NCBI RefSeq assembly: GCF_003933245.1
Contig: NZ_QUSX01000002.1
Span: 1,116,001-1,180,000 of the forward strand
DNA length: 64,000 nucleotides
Direction of reading: 5' to 3'
Origin: Maribacter algicola
Lineage (GTDB): Bacteria > Bacteroidota > Bacteroidia > Flavobacteriales > Flavobacteriaceae
Shown: positions 1-9,613 of the stretch, in pieces
Position numbering within the stretch: position 1 is the stretch's first letter
How the letters are laid out: each line of letters opens with the position of its first letter
The notes under the pieces: model-generated
The model's database searches: none
Told to the model about the DNA's origin: nothing
Seen by the model: only the letters and a program-made list of their open reading frames with translations
Program-made: the position numbers and the translations under genes

Positions 1-129
1 GCTTCCTCCCAATTCCTCGGCAAATAATTTAAAGGATTTTCCATGATTGAAGGTTTTCTTGGTTATACCATATTTTTTGACTTTATAGATTCCTTCAGAA
101 TACCCCTCTGGAATTTTTTTAAAATCCAT
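1..129 (-). CDS. Partial small conserved hypothetical protein (N-terminal 43 codons)
   Basis: An open frame on the minus strand starts with ATG at 127-129 and runs off the left edge without a stop (43 codons visible, beginning MDFKKIPEGYSEGIYKVKKY). It starts 10 bases after the selO stop, with AGGT just upstream of the ATG, so it is probably cotranscribed with selO. The visible part is soluble, without signal peptide or membrane segment. I do not recognise a domain and assign no function. The frame and translational spacing make it a real gene rather than a shadow, but the product is unknown. Confidence 0.6.
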   Translation of the reverse strand, partial: MDFKKIPEGYSEGIYKVKKYGITKKTFNHGKSFKLFAEELGGS

Positions 130-139
130 TACCTGTATT

Positions 140-1711
140 TTAGGAACTGCACGAGAGCATGGAACAACCGACCTTGTGTCGGGCCCAATCGGGTCTTTTG
201 GCGAACCATTTTTCCATTTGGGGCTGTTCATCATAAGGCCTTTTAAGTAACTGAAAAAGCTCATCTATTAAGGAATAATCCTCTTTGTCCGCAGCATCAA
301 TGGCCAATTGGGCCATATAATTACGTAACACATATTTGGGATTCACCTCGTTCATTCCACCCTTTCTTTGTACATCGGTCAATGCTTCTTGTTGCAGCCG
401 GTTGCTATAGTTCAAGAACCATTGTTCCCATTGTTTCTGTACCTTGCCCTGGATTTCATAGGGAGAATAAAAGGCTTCCTGTATAACTTCAATTCCGGGG
501 ATACTTCCATCCTTTTTATAGTTCGCCAAATGCCTAAAAAAAATGGTCATATCGGTTTCCGAAACCTGTAAAACGGCTTCCAAATCGGCTATAAAGCCAG
601 AATCCCCCTCCGATGCTGTTTTCAGACCCAGTTTTTGTCGCATCATGTCTTGATAGGCTTTCGGGAAGTCATTCTTATACTCCATTAAAATTTCTTCTAA
701 AGGTTCTGCCTCCTCGATTAGGGGATACAATGCATTCGCTAATTGCAAAAGGTTCCATAATACGATTTGTGGCTGTGTTCCAAAGCGGTACCGCTTATGG
801 GTACGGTCCGTGGTATTGGGGGTCCAACCCTGGTCGTACCCCTCCAACCATCCGTAGGGTCCGTAGTCGATGGTAAGACCTAAGATGGACATATTATCAG
901 TGTTCATAACCCCATGCACAAAACCCACGCGTTGCCAATGGACCACCATGGCAAGACTTCGATGGGCTACTTCTCGAAAGAACTTGAGATAGGTAACCTT
1001 CGAAGGAGTTCCCAAGTGTGGAAAATGATGTTCAATAGTAAAATCGACCAGTTTTTTGAGCGTTTTATGGTCACCTCTGGAAGTGAAAATTTCGAAATTC
1101 CCGAACCGAATAAACGATTCCGCAACCCTACAAACTATGGCCCCTTTCTCGTATTTGGGATTGCCATCGTAGAGCATATCCCTCAGGACCTTGTCTCCAC
1201 TTAGCATGAGGGACAAGGCCCTAGTAGTGGGAATCCCCAGATGATGCATGGCCTCGCTGCAAAGGTACTCCCTAATAGAGGAACGTAGAACAGCCAATCC
1301 ATCCGCCGATCTAGAATAGGGCGTTTCTCCCGCTCCCTTAAGTTGTAGGGCCCAAGTCTTTCTAGCGAGTTCAACTTCAAAGAGATTGATGGCCCTGCCA
1401 TCGCCCAGCTGTCCGGCCCAATTACCAAACTGATGGCCCCCATAGCACATGGCATAGGGGTTAGTATTCGGAAGGACCTCGGCTCCCGAAAATATTTTTA
1501 GAAATTCATCTGATGTTGCGCAGGCGATATCCAAACCTATAGCCTCGATCACATCTGGACTAACGTGTACCAACGAAGGGTTGCTGGGTATCTTCGGTCT
1601 TACAAAGGAAAAACAGGCTTCGATTACCTGACGCCGAGCCGTATCGGTCCTTGGGTCGGTCGGTAGTTTTTTGTTGAATTTATCCCGTATATTCAGTTTG
1701 ATGTCGATCAT
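140..1711 (-). CDS. selO: SelO/YdiU family protein adenylyltransferase
   Basis: 523 residues, the usual length for SelO (E. coli about 480). SelO is a pseudokinase-fold enzyme that transfers AMP to Ser/Thr/Tyr of target proteins and is linked to oxidative-stress responses. Family hallmarks visible are YGGHQFGNWAGQLGDGRA in the N-terminal third, the glycine-rich LKGAGETPYSRSADG segment, RSSIREYLCSEAMHHLG, and HGVMNTDNMSI followed by DYGPYGWL, which holds the metal/catalytic Asn and Asp. The protein ends in SCSS, as the E. coli protein does, with a second Cys five residues before this one (CSMLSC); the terminal Cys region is the redox site in the family. The start is ATG at 1709-1711. It is not part of the polysaccharide locus. 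Confidence 0.95.
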   Translation of the reverse strand: MIDIKLNIRDKFNKKLPTDPRTDTARRQVIEACFSFVRPKIPSNPSLVHVSPDVIEAIGLDIACATSDEFLKIFSGAEVLPNTNPYAMCYGGHQFGNWAGQLGDGRAINLFEVELARKTWALQLKGAGETPYSRSADGLAVLRSSIREYLCSEAMHHLGIPTTRALSLMLSGDKVLRDMLYDGNPKYEKGAIVCRVAESFIRFGNFEIFTSRGDHKTLKKLVDFTIEHHFPHLGTPSKVTYLKFFREVAHRSLAMVVHWQRVGFVHGVMNTDNMSILGLTIDYGPYGWLEGYDQGWTPNTTDRTHKRYRFGTQPQIVLWNLLQLANALYPLIEEAEPLEEILMEYKNDFPKAYQDMMRQKLGLKTASEGDSGFIADLEAVLQVSETDMTIFFRHLANYKKDGSIPGIEVIQEAFYSPYEIQGKVQKQWEQWFLNYSNRLQQEALTDVQRKGGMNEVNPKYVLRNYMAQLAIDAADKEDYSLIDELFQLLKRPYDEQPQMEKWFAKRPDWARHKVGCSMLSCSS

Positions 1712-2146
1712 GATTCTATGCTATTCTCAATATACCAAAATTACCAAGGTTGGCTCACATTTATCGTATTCTTGTTTTTGATTGACAAGATTAAATGGAT
1801 TTACAGCTCCCATTTTAAAATAAAAAATATCACAATATAACAAGTAATTAAAGTTATATGTACCGTATTCAGTTGGATGTAGATATAAAGCATTTCCCTA
1901 TTTTGGATGGATTTTGAAATATGGGAGGTTATAATTTTTTGAATCCTTCCTTAAATACAGGAAATACAGTGAAAAAACCGATGAGGGAAAGCAGCTCCAT
2001 TGTCTTGTAAACGAACTTAAAATTCTGGCAATTTCCTTGTTCTTAATGTCGTAAATGAAATATCTTCGAGCCATAAAACAATTTTTCGTCCATTTTTTAA
2101 AAAATAAATCGGTACTTCCGAAATAAAAATTTCCTTAACTACTTAG
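1712..2146. other. Intergenic region, 435 bp, between divergent selO and cpsB-like gene
   Basis: AT-rich spacer between two divergently oriented genes, so it must contain promoters for both. I see no open frame worth calling, no RNA gene, no strong hairpin and no exact match to the Bacteroidota TTTG / TAnnTTTG promoter pair. Confidence 0.5.
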
Positions 2147-2890
2147 ATGTTTAGTTTTTTTACAAAAAAGCACTTTTTAATTGACCATTTGGATGGTTTT
2201 GTGGATATCCATAATCATATACTGCCGGGCATTGACGACGGCGCAAAAACGGTGGAAGATTCACTTGCCCTTATTACCGGTTTCAAAGAATTTGGTGTGA
2301 AAGATTTTATCTGTACGCCCCATATTATGGAAAACTACTACCCCAATACGCCGGATACTATCAACAATTCGCTGGCCCTTTTGCGGAACGGTTTAAAAAT
2401 GAACGATTTAAACCATGTTTGTTTAGAAGCTGCCGCGGAACACATGATCGATGCAGGCTTTGAAGGGAAATTGGAAGAAAACCGCATCATGCCACTTGCA
2501 GAAAGCTATGTCCTCATAGAAATGTCCTATTTGCAACCTTCCCTGAATTTATTCGATATGGTGGAAAAAATCTCCGAAAAGAGCCTCTACCCTATTTTGG
2601 CCCATCCAGAACGCTATAACTTTTTACACGGGAAGCTAAAGTCCTTTGAAGAGTTCAAAAAGAAGGGTATGCTCCTGCAATTGAATATTCTTTCTGTATC
2701 CGGCTATTATGGCACAGAAGTACAAAAGACGGCAATGTCCCTTTTGAACAACAATCTTTTGGATTTTATTGCGACGGACATACATAACCGCAAACAATTA
2801 AATGCCTTAAAGGAAATGGAGCTAAAGCAGTCCGTCATAGATTCATTACTTCCTATTATCGAAAGGACCACCTACAATTTTCGAAGATAA
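2147..2890 (+). CDS. CpsB/YwqE-type protein-tyrosine phosphatase (PHP fold)
   Basis: 247 residues. It belongs to the PHP-family, metal-dependent tyrosine phosphatases that dephosphorylate the Wzc-type tyrosine kinase and so control polysaccharide polymerisation. Metal-binding motifs are in order: DIHNHILPGIDDGAKT (HxH near residue 24), CTPHIMENYY, the central Glu region AAAEHMID, LAHPERYNFL, and the terminal ATDIHNR. No signal peptide, so it is cytosolic. It converges on wzc, its expected substrate, with a shared terminator between them. The family assignment is firm; the exact substrate is inferred from family knowledge and position. Confidence 0.92.
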   Translation: MFSFFTKKHFLIDHLDGFVDIHNHILPGIDDGAKTVEDSLALITGFKEFGVKDFICTPHIMENYYPNTPDTINNSLALLRNGLKMNDLNHVCLEAAAEHMIDAGFEGKLEENRIMPLAESYVLIEMSYLQPSLNLFDMVEKISEKSLYPILAHPERYNFLHGKLKSFEEFKKKGMLLQLNILSVSGYYGTEVQKTAMSLLNNNLLDFIATDIHNRKQLNALKEMELKQSVIDSLLPIIERTTYNFRR

Positions 2891-2965
2891 TTTATACTCA
2901 GGGAGTTTTAGGTGAAAAGGAAGAATCCTTCGAGATTTTGAGTTTCAAAAATTCCAGGTTTCAAT

Positions 2966-3018
2966 AAAAAAAGCACCCCGTTTTTTTAGGTCTTGCCCTA
3001 AAAACTGGGTGCTTTTTT
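2966..3018. terminator. Bidirectional Rho-independent terminator
   Basis: An A-rich tract, the arm GCACCC, an inner TTTTTTAGG arm, a short loop, then CCTAAAA, GGGTGC and TTTTTT. The hairpin is flanked by A and T runs on both sides, so it can end transcripts from the cpsB-like gene (+) and from the wzc operon (-), which converge here. Confidence 0.85.
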
Positions 3019-3080
3019 CAAAATAACGGGTGTGGACACCCTTTATTACAGGAGCTAAATTTATCTCTAAATTCCCCTAT

Positions 3081-5453
3081 TTAAAATTTCCACCATTTTT
3101 TGGTGGTTTTGCTATAGCCATATCCATATTTTCCGCCATAACCCAAGTTGTCCAGACTAACATCGTTTACTACAAAGGACAAATTTTTCAATTTGCCTTC
3201 GGCCTTTAATTGTAATGGGAACTCCACTGCGTGTTTATCGGTGACACCCGCACGGGTCACGTAAATGAGGAAATCCGAATAGGGCGTAATCAATAGGGTA
3301 TCACTAACTACCATCAAAGGAGCTGTATCAACAATAACATAGTCATACATATCTGAAACCTTTTCAAAGAGCTCTTCTACTCTGGATGACATTAATAATT
3401 CCGCAGGGTTTGGAGGGATTTTTCCAGAATAAATTACGTCGATGGTATTGTGATGTACCAACATAGGGTTTATGATGTCATTAATCTCAATTTTATCATT
3501 GAAAATAAATTCGGTTAAACCGGCATCCTTGTTCTTGCCTGCACCGCTTTTCATTTTATCGATGGAATCACCCGTGAAAAAGGAATAAAATTTTGGGTTT
3601 CGAATATCAGCCCCAATTAATAACACTTTCTTATTCGTACTTGCCAATATCATCGCAAGATTCGTAGAAATAAAAGTTTTACCCTCCCCAGGCACACTGG
3701 AGCTAATAAAAATCCTGTTGTTCTTTTTATGATCTACCGCAGTTTTGGATTTTATAAGGTAATCCAAGTTGGTTCTCAATATGCGCAGGGCCTCGGCCAG
3801 AACGGATCGGTCATCCTTAATAATTAGCTTTTGGTCTTTTTTTCCTAAACTGGGTAACTCCCCTAGTACAGGAACATCCTTGGTAATATCTTCCAAGTTA
3901 TGCTTGTTGTGAATTTTGGTATCCAACAAATCCTTACCATAAATAACACCAAATGGGACCAACAGCCCCAATATCAAGGCGGCCAAATAGGTCATGGCTT
4001 TTTTTGGCTTTACGGGATTTGGACTGGCCAGATAGGCCCTATCCACAATGTTCGACTTTGGAGCCGCGGAGGCAAAGGCGATTTGGGATTCTTCCCGTTT
4101 CTGTAATAAATAGAGATATAATGATTCCGTGGTTTCCTGTTTTCGGGTGATATTTCGTAATTCACGTTGGTTCTCAGGTGCCGAATAGATTGTGCCCTGA
4201 ATTCTCCCCAATTGGCTTTGTAAAGTACTTACGTTCATACCTACATTACGTTCAAGGGCGTCCAAACTAGACTGCATGGTAGACTTTATACCATTCAATT
4301 GACGGTCTAGATTGACTATCATTGGGTTTTGTTCGTCCGCACTCTGCAAAAGTCGCTTCCTTTCCGCTACAAGGGTATTATATTGTGTCGTTGCCTGAGC
4401 TATAGCACCACTTCCCACATCTACTACAGGCATTTCCTCAAAACCGGTCTCTTGGCTTACATAATCTTTTAAACCGCTTACGACTTCCAATTGCACGCGT
4501 GCATTTTCTAAATTTTGACGACTACTGGCACTCACTTGTACGGCGGCACCAACTTCCAAACCAGATCCGGTCATCCCCTTTTGCGTCAACATTTCCTGTG
4601 CATCTTGGTCTACAGTTGTTAGGGTGCCTGAAATAAGTTGTATTCGATTGTCAATGAATTCTGAGGTCTTGTCCGCAATCCGCTTCTTGTCCTCCACAGC
4701 ATTTCTATTATAGATTTCGATCAACGTATCAATGATATCCCTGGCCTTGTTTGGCAGGGAACTGGTCATGGAAATGTCCAAAATGTTAGAATATTCCCCG
4801 GTTTCCGCAATGGTAATGGCATCCTTATAACCAATGGCGACTTCATCAACCGGATTGATTTGTACTTGATATCGTTTACCTTCCAAACTACCAGGATCAT
4901 CTACATTGGGGGTGATTAAGATATCACCCAAAGGAGTAGGCATCCCGGCTCCGTAGGAATACACTTTATTGGGCCCGTTTTCATCCTCGGAAAAATAATA
5001 GGTAGTAGCCGTATTCAGCTCAATAAAAAACTTGTATTTGGCCTTGTTCAAGGTTGAGTCTGGAGCGATCACATTGATATTAAAGGGCTCGTTGCCATAG
5101 ACCTCGGAATTGATAATATTCCCCAAGGAAACTATCTTTATATTGGTACCCAGTTCCTTGACAACCTCTATATAGTTGGAACGCGATCCCAATATTTGGA
5201 TTTCGTCCTCAATTTCGCGGGAATTACCGGATAAAATATCCAAATCCTTGAAAACGCTCAGTTCGCTAGTGGCATTTTTCTCTTGAACCACCTGTATTTG
5301 GGAACTAATCTTATACTCAGGAATGGTATATCGGATATTTATATAGGCCAGAACCAAAGCAATGATGGCAGACAATAAGAACCACTTCCATTTGCTTAGA
5401 TACACATTCAATACGTCACTTAAACTGTCGTACTTCTTAAAGGGATCGTTCAT
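3081..5453 (-). CDS. wzc: Wzc-type tyrosine autokinase / polysaccharide co-polymerase
   Basis: 790 residues, the typical size of a fused Wzz-domain plus BY-kinase. An N-terminal membrane segment (about 22-42), a long periplasmic part with coiled-coil and a GNVR-like region, and a second membrane segment (about 488-508) precede the cytosolic kinase. Walker A is SSVPGEGKT (GKT near 591-593), the A' box reads LLIGADIRNPK, and Walker B is YDYVIVDTAP near 700. The C-terminus is a tyrosine cluster (GYGGKYGYGYSK), the autophosphorylation tail. It is last in the operon pglE-like, pglF-like, wza, wzc, 49 bp after wza. With Wza it should span the envelope and set chain length/export. The A' box has Gly where proteobacterial kinases have Asp. 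Confidence 0.95.
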   Translation of the reverse strand: MNDPFKKYDSLSDVLNVYLSKWKWFLLSAIIALVLAYINIRYTIPEYKISSQIQVVQEKNATSELSVFKDLDILSGNSREIEDEIQILGSRSNYIEVVKELGTNIKIVSLGNIINSEVYGNEPFNINVIAPDSTLNKAKYKFFIELNTATTYYFSEDENGPNKVYSYGAGMPTPLGDILITPNVDDPGSLEGKRYQVQINPVDEVAIGYKDAITIAETGEYSNILDISMTSSLPNKARDIIDTLIEIYNRNAVEDKKRIADKTSEFIDNRIQLISGTLTTVDQDAQEMLTQKGMTGSGLEVGAAVQVSASSRQNLENARVQLEVVSGLKDYVSQETGFEEMPVVDVGSGAIAQATTQYNTLVAERKRLLQSADEQNPMIVNLDRQLNGIKSTMQSSLDALERNVGMNVSTLQSQLGRIQGTIYSAPENQRELRNITRKQETTESLYLYLLQKREESQIAFASAAPKSNIVDRAYLASPNPVKPKKAMTYLAALILGLLVPFGVIYGKDLLDTKIHNKHNLEDITKDVPVLGELPSLGKKDQKLIIKDDRSVLAEALRILRTNLDYLIKSKTAVDHKKNNRIFISSSVPGEGKTFISTNLAMILASTNKKVLLIGADIRNPKFYSFFTGDSIDKMKSGAGKNKDAGLTEFIFNDKIEINDIINPMLVHHNTIDVIYSGKIPPNPAELLMSSRVEELFEKVSDMYDYVIVDTAPLMVVSDTLLITPYSDFLIYVTRAGVTDKHAVEFPLQLKAEGKLKNLSFVVNDVSLDNLGYGGKYGYGYSKTTKKWWKF

Positions 5454-5502
5454 ATAGTATAAATCTTTTTTTCAGTAATAAGTAAAATACCAAAAACAAA
5501 GG

Positions 5503-6264
5503 TTAATTTCTAGTTAGTAAGATTACAGTAGAGGTAATTAATACAGAGGCTATAGATACTAGAATAGAGGCCCTGTTATCCAAGTTGGATGTTCTCACAG
5601 CGGAATTATTGGGTTCTACGTAGACCACATCGTTCTGTGTTAGATAGTATACCGGGGAATTCAAAGCTTCCTTTTTGGTAAGATCAATTCTGTTGTACAC
5701 CTTGGTTCCATTAAAATCCCGTATGACCAACACATTGTCTCTTTCCCCTTTAATATCCAAATCCCCGGCAAGTCCCAGGGCTTGGAAGATGGTAATCTGT
5801 TCTCCGTTTACCGGATAGGTGCCAGGATTACGTACCTGTCCCAAAACGGTCACAACAAAGTTGTTCAAACGAATATTAATTATTGGATCCTTCAGATAAG
5901 GTGACAGCTTTTCCTTCAATAACACTTGGGCTTCCTGTGGCGTCAGTCCTAAAATTTTAACACTTCCAATGACTGGAAAGTCTATGTTTCCGTCCTTGTT
6001 AACGATGTAATCGATTTGTTCTGGAATAAAACCTCCCTGCTGGGAGCCCCGGAATAAATTGAAGGGCATACTCGCTTCTGGGTCCAAGGTGGAAACATTG
6101 ATACTGACCAAGTCGTTGGTCTTAAACTTGTAGGCATATAAATTATCACCTACAAGAGTTTCAAAATCGTTGGCATCGTTAAAATAAACAAGGTCCTTTT
6201 TGGAAGCGCATGACCCCAAAAGCAGAATTAATATAAGGGACGTAAGAATTTTTCTGTAGTTCAT
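5503..6264 (-). CDS. wza: Wza-like outer-membrane polysaccharide export lipoprotein
   Basis: 253 residues. A lipoprotein signal ends in LLLGSC (Cys near residue 19). A Poly_export domain follows (YKFKTNDLVSINVSTLDPEAS) and then an SLBB-type beta-grasp domain (VTVLGQVRNPGTYPVNGEQIT, near 137-160). The C-terminus has a hydrophobic helix (ASILVSIASVLITSTVILL), matching the transmembrane helix that lets Wza oligomers form the outer-membrane pore. It is shorter than E. coli Wza (about 380) because it has fewer SLBB repeats, which is common in Bacteroidota. It lies directly upstream of wzc, its functional partner. Confidence 0.95.
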   Translation of the reverse strand: MNYRKILTSLILILLLGSCASKKDLVYFNDANDFETLVGDNLYAYKFKTNDLVSINVSTLDPEASMPFNLFRGSQQGGFIPEQIDYIVNKDGNIDFPVIGSVKILGLTPQEAQVLLKEKLSPYLKDPIINIRLNNFVVTVLGQVRNPGTYPVNGEQITIFQALGLAGDLDIKGERDNVLVIRDFNGTKVYNRIDLTKKEALNSPVYYLTQNDVVYVEPNNSAVRTSNLDNRASILVSIASVLITSTVILLTRN

Positions 6265-6310
6265 GGTTGGGTGTTTAAAGCTAAATAGTGTAGTGATAAA
6301 ATTTCAAATA

Positions 6311-8251
6311 TTAGGATTGTACAATCTTTAAGTTAGGTGTTGGTTTAGGCTCATTGGAGCTATCTGTTTTTGAATCGAATTCACTCAATGTGGAGTTTTG
6401 GGAAATGTACTCGGGCACTATTTCCTTCATCAATCGTACGGTATTGCCATTAAAGAACATGTTCGTGATGCATAGTTCATCGATTTTGGAACGCACCTTG
6501 GCATAATCCAACTCCCTTACCTTACTGATCTTAATTTTTTTGTGGTAGGTAGGCATGGTATTCTCACCGTTAGCCAATAATTCCTCGTACAACTTTTCAC
6601 CCGGCCTTAATCCTGTGATTTTGATATCGATATCCTCTGGATACCGTAAACCGGACAGTTTGATCATGTTCTTGGCCAAATCAAAGATTTTGACGGATTC
6701 TCCCATATCGAATATAAAGATTTCCCCGCCTTCGCCCATGGCACCTGCTTCTAATACCAATTGGGAAGCTTCCGGTATGGTCATAAAATAACGTGTGATT
6801 TCTTTATGCGTCAGTGTTAGCGGGCCACCTTTTTCTATTTGTTTACGGAACAAGGGTATGACAGATTCGTTGGAACCCAAAACATTTCCAAATCTTGTAG
6901 TTATGAATTTGGTTTTATTTTCCTTTTGCATACAGCTGATGTACATCTCGGCAATCCGCTTGGAGGCTCCCATAACATTGGTAGGGTTAACTGCCTTATC
7001 CGTAGAAACGAAAACGAACTTTTCAACTCCGTGGATAAGGGATAGGTCCGCAATCGTTTTGGTACCCCCTATATTGATTTTGATGGCCTCATAGGAATTG
7101 TATTCCATTAAGGGAACATGTTTGTAGGCGGCTGCATGGAAAACCACATTCGGTTTATGTTCCTCAAACAGTTGGTTCATTCGATTTTTATCCCGGATAT
7201 CCCCTACTATGGGAATGAAGTTATGAAAACCATTCTGTTTTAGTTCCTGTTGCAGGTCATATAGAGCGGATTCCGCTTGATCGACGACAAGCAAGGAATT
7301 ATATCCATAATTACAAATTTGCCGAACGATTTCACTTCCAATGGAGCCTGCTCCTCCGGTAACCAAAATGGTTTTGTTCAAAAGCGCTACTTCGATCTTA
7401 CTATTCTTTATTTGAATCGGCGCCCTGTCCAACAGGTCTTCTATCTGAACTTGTTTTATCTGGGAAACCTTTAGTTCTCCGTTGATCCAGTCTTCGATCG
7501 GGGGAACAATTTTGACAACCACGGGATAATCCACAAGGCCTTCCACCGTTTTCCTCAATTTCAGGGAATCTATATTCTGAATGGAGAAAATGATCTCTGA
7601 AATCCTGTTTTTCTCTATAAATTCCTTGGTTAGCGTCCTTCTGGCAAAAACGGGAACCCCATTTATTTTTTTACCTATTTTCTTTACGTCCCTGTCAATA
7701 TAACCCAATACGCGGTATTCGCTTTGGGCATGGTTTGTAATGGCACCATGGGTCAAAACCCCAGAGTCGCCTGCACCATAGATGAGCACATTCTTGAAAG
7801 GCCTGTTGCCCTGATGCATGCCATTGTAAAGGGACTTAAAAACAAATCGTGAGGCCGTTAGTCCTATAAATGTTATTAGGCTGTTGATAATGATAATGGA
7901 CAAGGGAATGGTGAATAGTGAGAACATACCGAACAATCTGTTCGAAAGCACGATAAAAATCACCAGAATACTGGAGAGGCATACTGCATTAAAAATATTG
8001 TATACGTCACGCACGCCCGTATGCCTTACCACACCCTTGTAGGAACCAACGATTAAAAAAGCGGCCAAGGAGGTTAGGAGTACCAAGGGCAATTGGACCA
8101 AAAGATTGGAAACTTCAAAATCCAGAGTTAGGTTAAACCGTATGAGATAGGAAAGCACAAAGGCGAAAGCTACGGTAACCAAGTCTATTACTAGAACCAA
8201 CCATTTTGAAGCGTAACGCTCTGCATTATAGGTTATGTATTTTTGAATCAT
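6311..8251 (-). CDS. Membrane-bound UDP-GlcNAc 4,6-dehydratase (PglF/CapD/FlaA1 family)
   Basis: 646 residues. Four or five N-terminal membrane helices (about 15-140) are followed by a first nucleotide-binding fold (IYGAGDSGV near 160) and a second Rossmann domain with TGGAGSIGSE near 298-306. The SDR active-site region reads STDKAVNPTNVMGASKR, with the Met-x3-Lys pattern of PglF/WbpM-type dehydratases in place of Tyr-x3-Lys. It should form UDP-4-keto-6-deoxy-GlcNAc. Its ATG overlaps the stop of the aminotransferase gene by four bases (8248-8251), so the two are translationally coupled, matching the PglF-PglE pathway to UDP-4-amino-4,6-dideoxy-GlcNAc. Confidence 0.93.
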   Translation of the reverse strand: MIQKYITYNAERYASKWLVLVIDLVTVAFAFVLSYLIRFNLTLDFEVSNLLVQLPLVLLTSLAAFLIVGSYKGVVRHTGVRDVYNIFNAVCLSSILVIFIVLSNRLFGMFSLFTIPLSIIIINSLITFIGLTASRFVFKSLYNGMHQGNRPFKNVLIYGAGDSGVLTHGAITNHAQSEYRVLGYIDRDVKKIGKKINGVPVFARRTLTKEFIEKNRISEIIFSIQNIDSLKLRKTVEGLVDYPVVVKIVPPIEDWINGELKVSQIKQVQIEDLLDRAPIQIKNSKIEVALLNKTILVTGGAGSIGSEIVRQICNYGYNSLLVVDQAESALYDLQQELKQNGFHNFIPIVGDIRDKNRMNQLFEEHKPNVVFHAAAYKHVPLMEYNSYEAIKINIGGTKTIADLSLIHGVEKFVFVSTDKAVNPTNVMGASKRIAEMYISCMQKENKTKFITTRFGNVLGSNESVIPLFRKQIEKGGPLTLTHKEITRYFMTIPEASQLVLEAGAMGEGGEIFIFDMGESVKIFDLAKNMIKLSGLRYPEDIDIKITGLRPGEKLYEELLANGENTMPTYHKKIKISKVRELDYAKVRSKIDELCITNMFFNGNTVRLMKEIVPEYISQNSTLSEFDSKTDSSNEPKPTPNLKIVQS

Positions 8252-9432
8252 GCTAAGACATTTTTAATGATGGTAACAACACGTTCCAAATCCCCGGGCT
8301 CCAAATTGGAGCCACTGGGCAAGCACAATCCCCTTTCAAAGAGGTTTTCTGAGGTTCCATCCATAAACTGTTCATACTTCTGGAAAACAGGTTGCAAATG
8401 AAGTGGTTTCCAAAGGGGCCTAGATTCAATATTTTCGTCCAATAGGGCCAAACGTATTTTTTCCCTTGTCCCATAATTCGCTGTTAAGATACAACTTAAC
8501 CAGCGATTGGAAAAAAATTCTTCGGGCTCGGGCAAAAATGAAATTCCGGGTACACTCCCTAGTTCCCTCTCGTAAAACGCATAATTATTTCTTCTGGAAG
8601 CCACGCGAAGATCCAAGACCTCCATTTGACCCCTGCCAATACCTGCCAACACATTGCTCATACGATAGTTATAGCCTACATGGCTATGCTGGTAATGGGG
8701 GGCATCATCCCTGGCTTGGGTGGCCAAGAAAATGGCTTTGTCCCTTAACTCCTTGTTTTTGGAAACTAAGGCCCCGCCGCCAGAGGTAGTTATGATTTTA
8801 TTCCCATTGAAGGACAATATCCCTATGGTGCCAAAGGTGCCACAGGAAATACCCTTGTATTTACTGCCCAAGGCCTCGGCACTGTCTTCTATCACAGGTA
8901 TGTTAAATTCTTTTGAAATGTCACCAATGGCCTCCACCTGGTAGGGCATACCATATAAATGTACTGCAATGATAGCTTTTGGCTTTTTAAAGTGTTCAAT
9001 CCTATGTAAAATTGCTTCCCGTAATAATTCAGGACTTAGGTTCCAAGTACCTGCCTCACTATCAATAAAAATAGGTTTTGCCCCTAGGTAAAGAATGGGG
9101 TTTGCTGAAGCGGAAAACGTTAGGCTTTGGCATAGGACCTCGTCCCCGGGACCTACGCCCAATAATTCCAAGGCCAAATGGATGGCTCCCGTTCCGGAAC
9201 TCAACGCCGCTACATGTACATCATTTTCCAATTTGGTTTCCAAGGCCTTTTCAAAAGCGTTTACATTGGGACCTAAGGGTGCTACCCAATTGGTATCGAA
9301 AGCTTCATGGATGTACTTTAATTCGTTTCCGCCCATGTGCGGAGAGGATAGCCAAACTTTAGTAGGATTTAGTACGGTTTTCAAAGGGTTTATTCGTTTA
9401 GGGTTACAAATATAGTCACCAAAATTAATCAT
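8248..9432 (-). CDS. DegT/DnrJ/EryC1/StrS aminotransferase, PglE-like
   Basis: 394 residues from the ATG at 9430-9432; a TTG four codons upstream is possible but less likely. It is a PLP-dependent sugar aminotransferase of fold type I: TNWVAPLGPNVNAFE near the N-terminus, SSGTGAIHLAL phosphate-binding loop, EDSAEALGSKY, and the Schiff-base lysine in SFNGNKIITTSGGG (about K212). The best functional match is PglE, which aminates the 4-keto product of PglF. It is the first gene of the minus-strand operon that continues to wza and wzc. No PglD-type acetyltransferase is found in the window. Confidence 0.92.
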   Translation of the reverse strand: MINFGDYICNPKRINPLKTVLNPTKVWLSSPHMGGNELKYIHEAFDTNWVAPLGPNVNAFEKALETKLENDVHVAALSSGTGAIHLALELLGVGPGDEVLCQSLTFSASANPILYLGAKPIFIDSEAGTWNLSPELLREAILHRIEHFKKPKAIIAVHLYGMPYQVEAIGDISKEFNIPVIEDSAEALGSKYKGISCGTFGTIGILSFNGNKIITTSGGGALVSKNKELRDKAIFLATQARDDAPHYQHSHVGYNYRMSNVLAGIGRGQMEVLDLRVASRRNNYAFYERELGSVPGISFLPEPEEFFSNRWLSCILTANYGTREKIRLALLDENIESRPLWKPLHLQPVFQKYEQFMDGTSENLFERGLCLPSGSNLEPGDLERVVTIIKNVLA

Positions 9433-9613
9433 ATCTGTGCTCAATTGAAGGAATAATTGGACAATATTCGTCTAATTCCTATAATTGATCGGTTAAACGG
9501 ATTTTGACCATCATTTTAACCGTCTTGAAGGGGATTTGGTCTTTTTATCATCGGGTAGCCTTTTATATACTTTTTTAATTTGTCATCTTTGCCCTTTATT
9601 TGTAAATATCAAA

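Noticed and set aside
914..1455. Frames of 84-96 codons opposite or within selO
   Set aside because: Shadow frames of a clearly conserved gene on the other strand.
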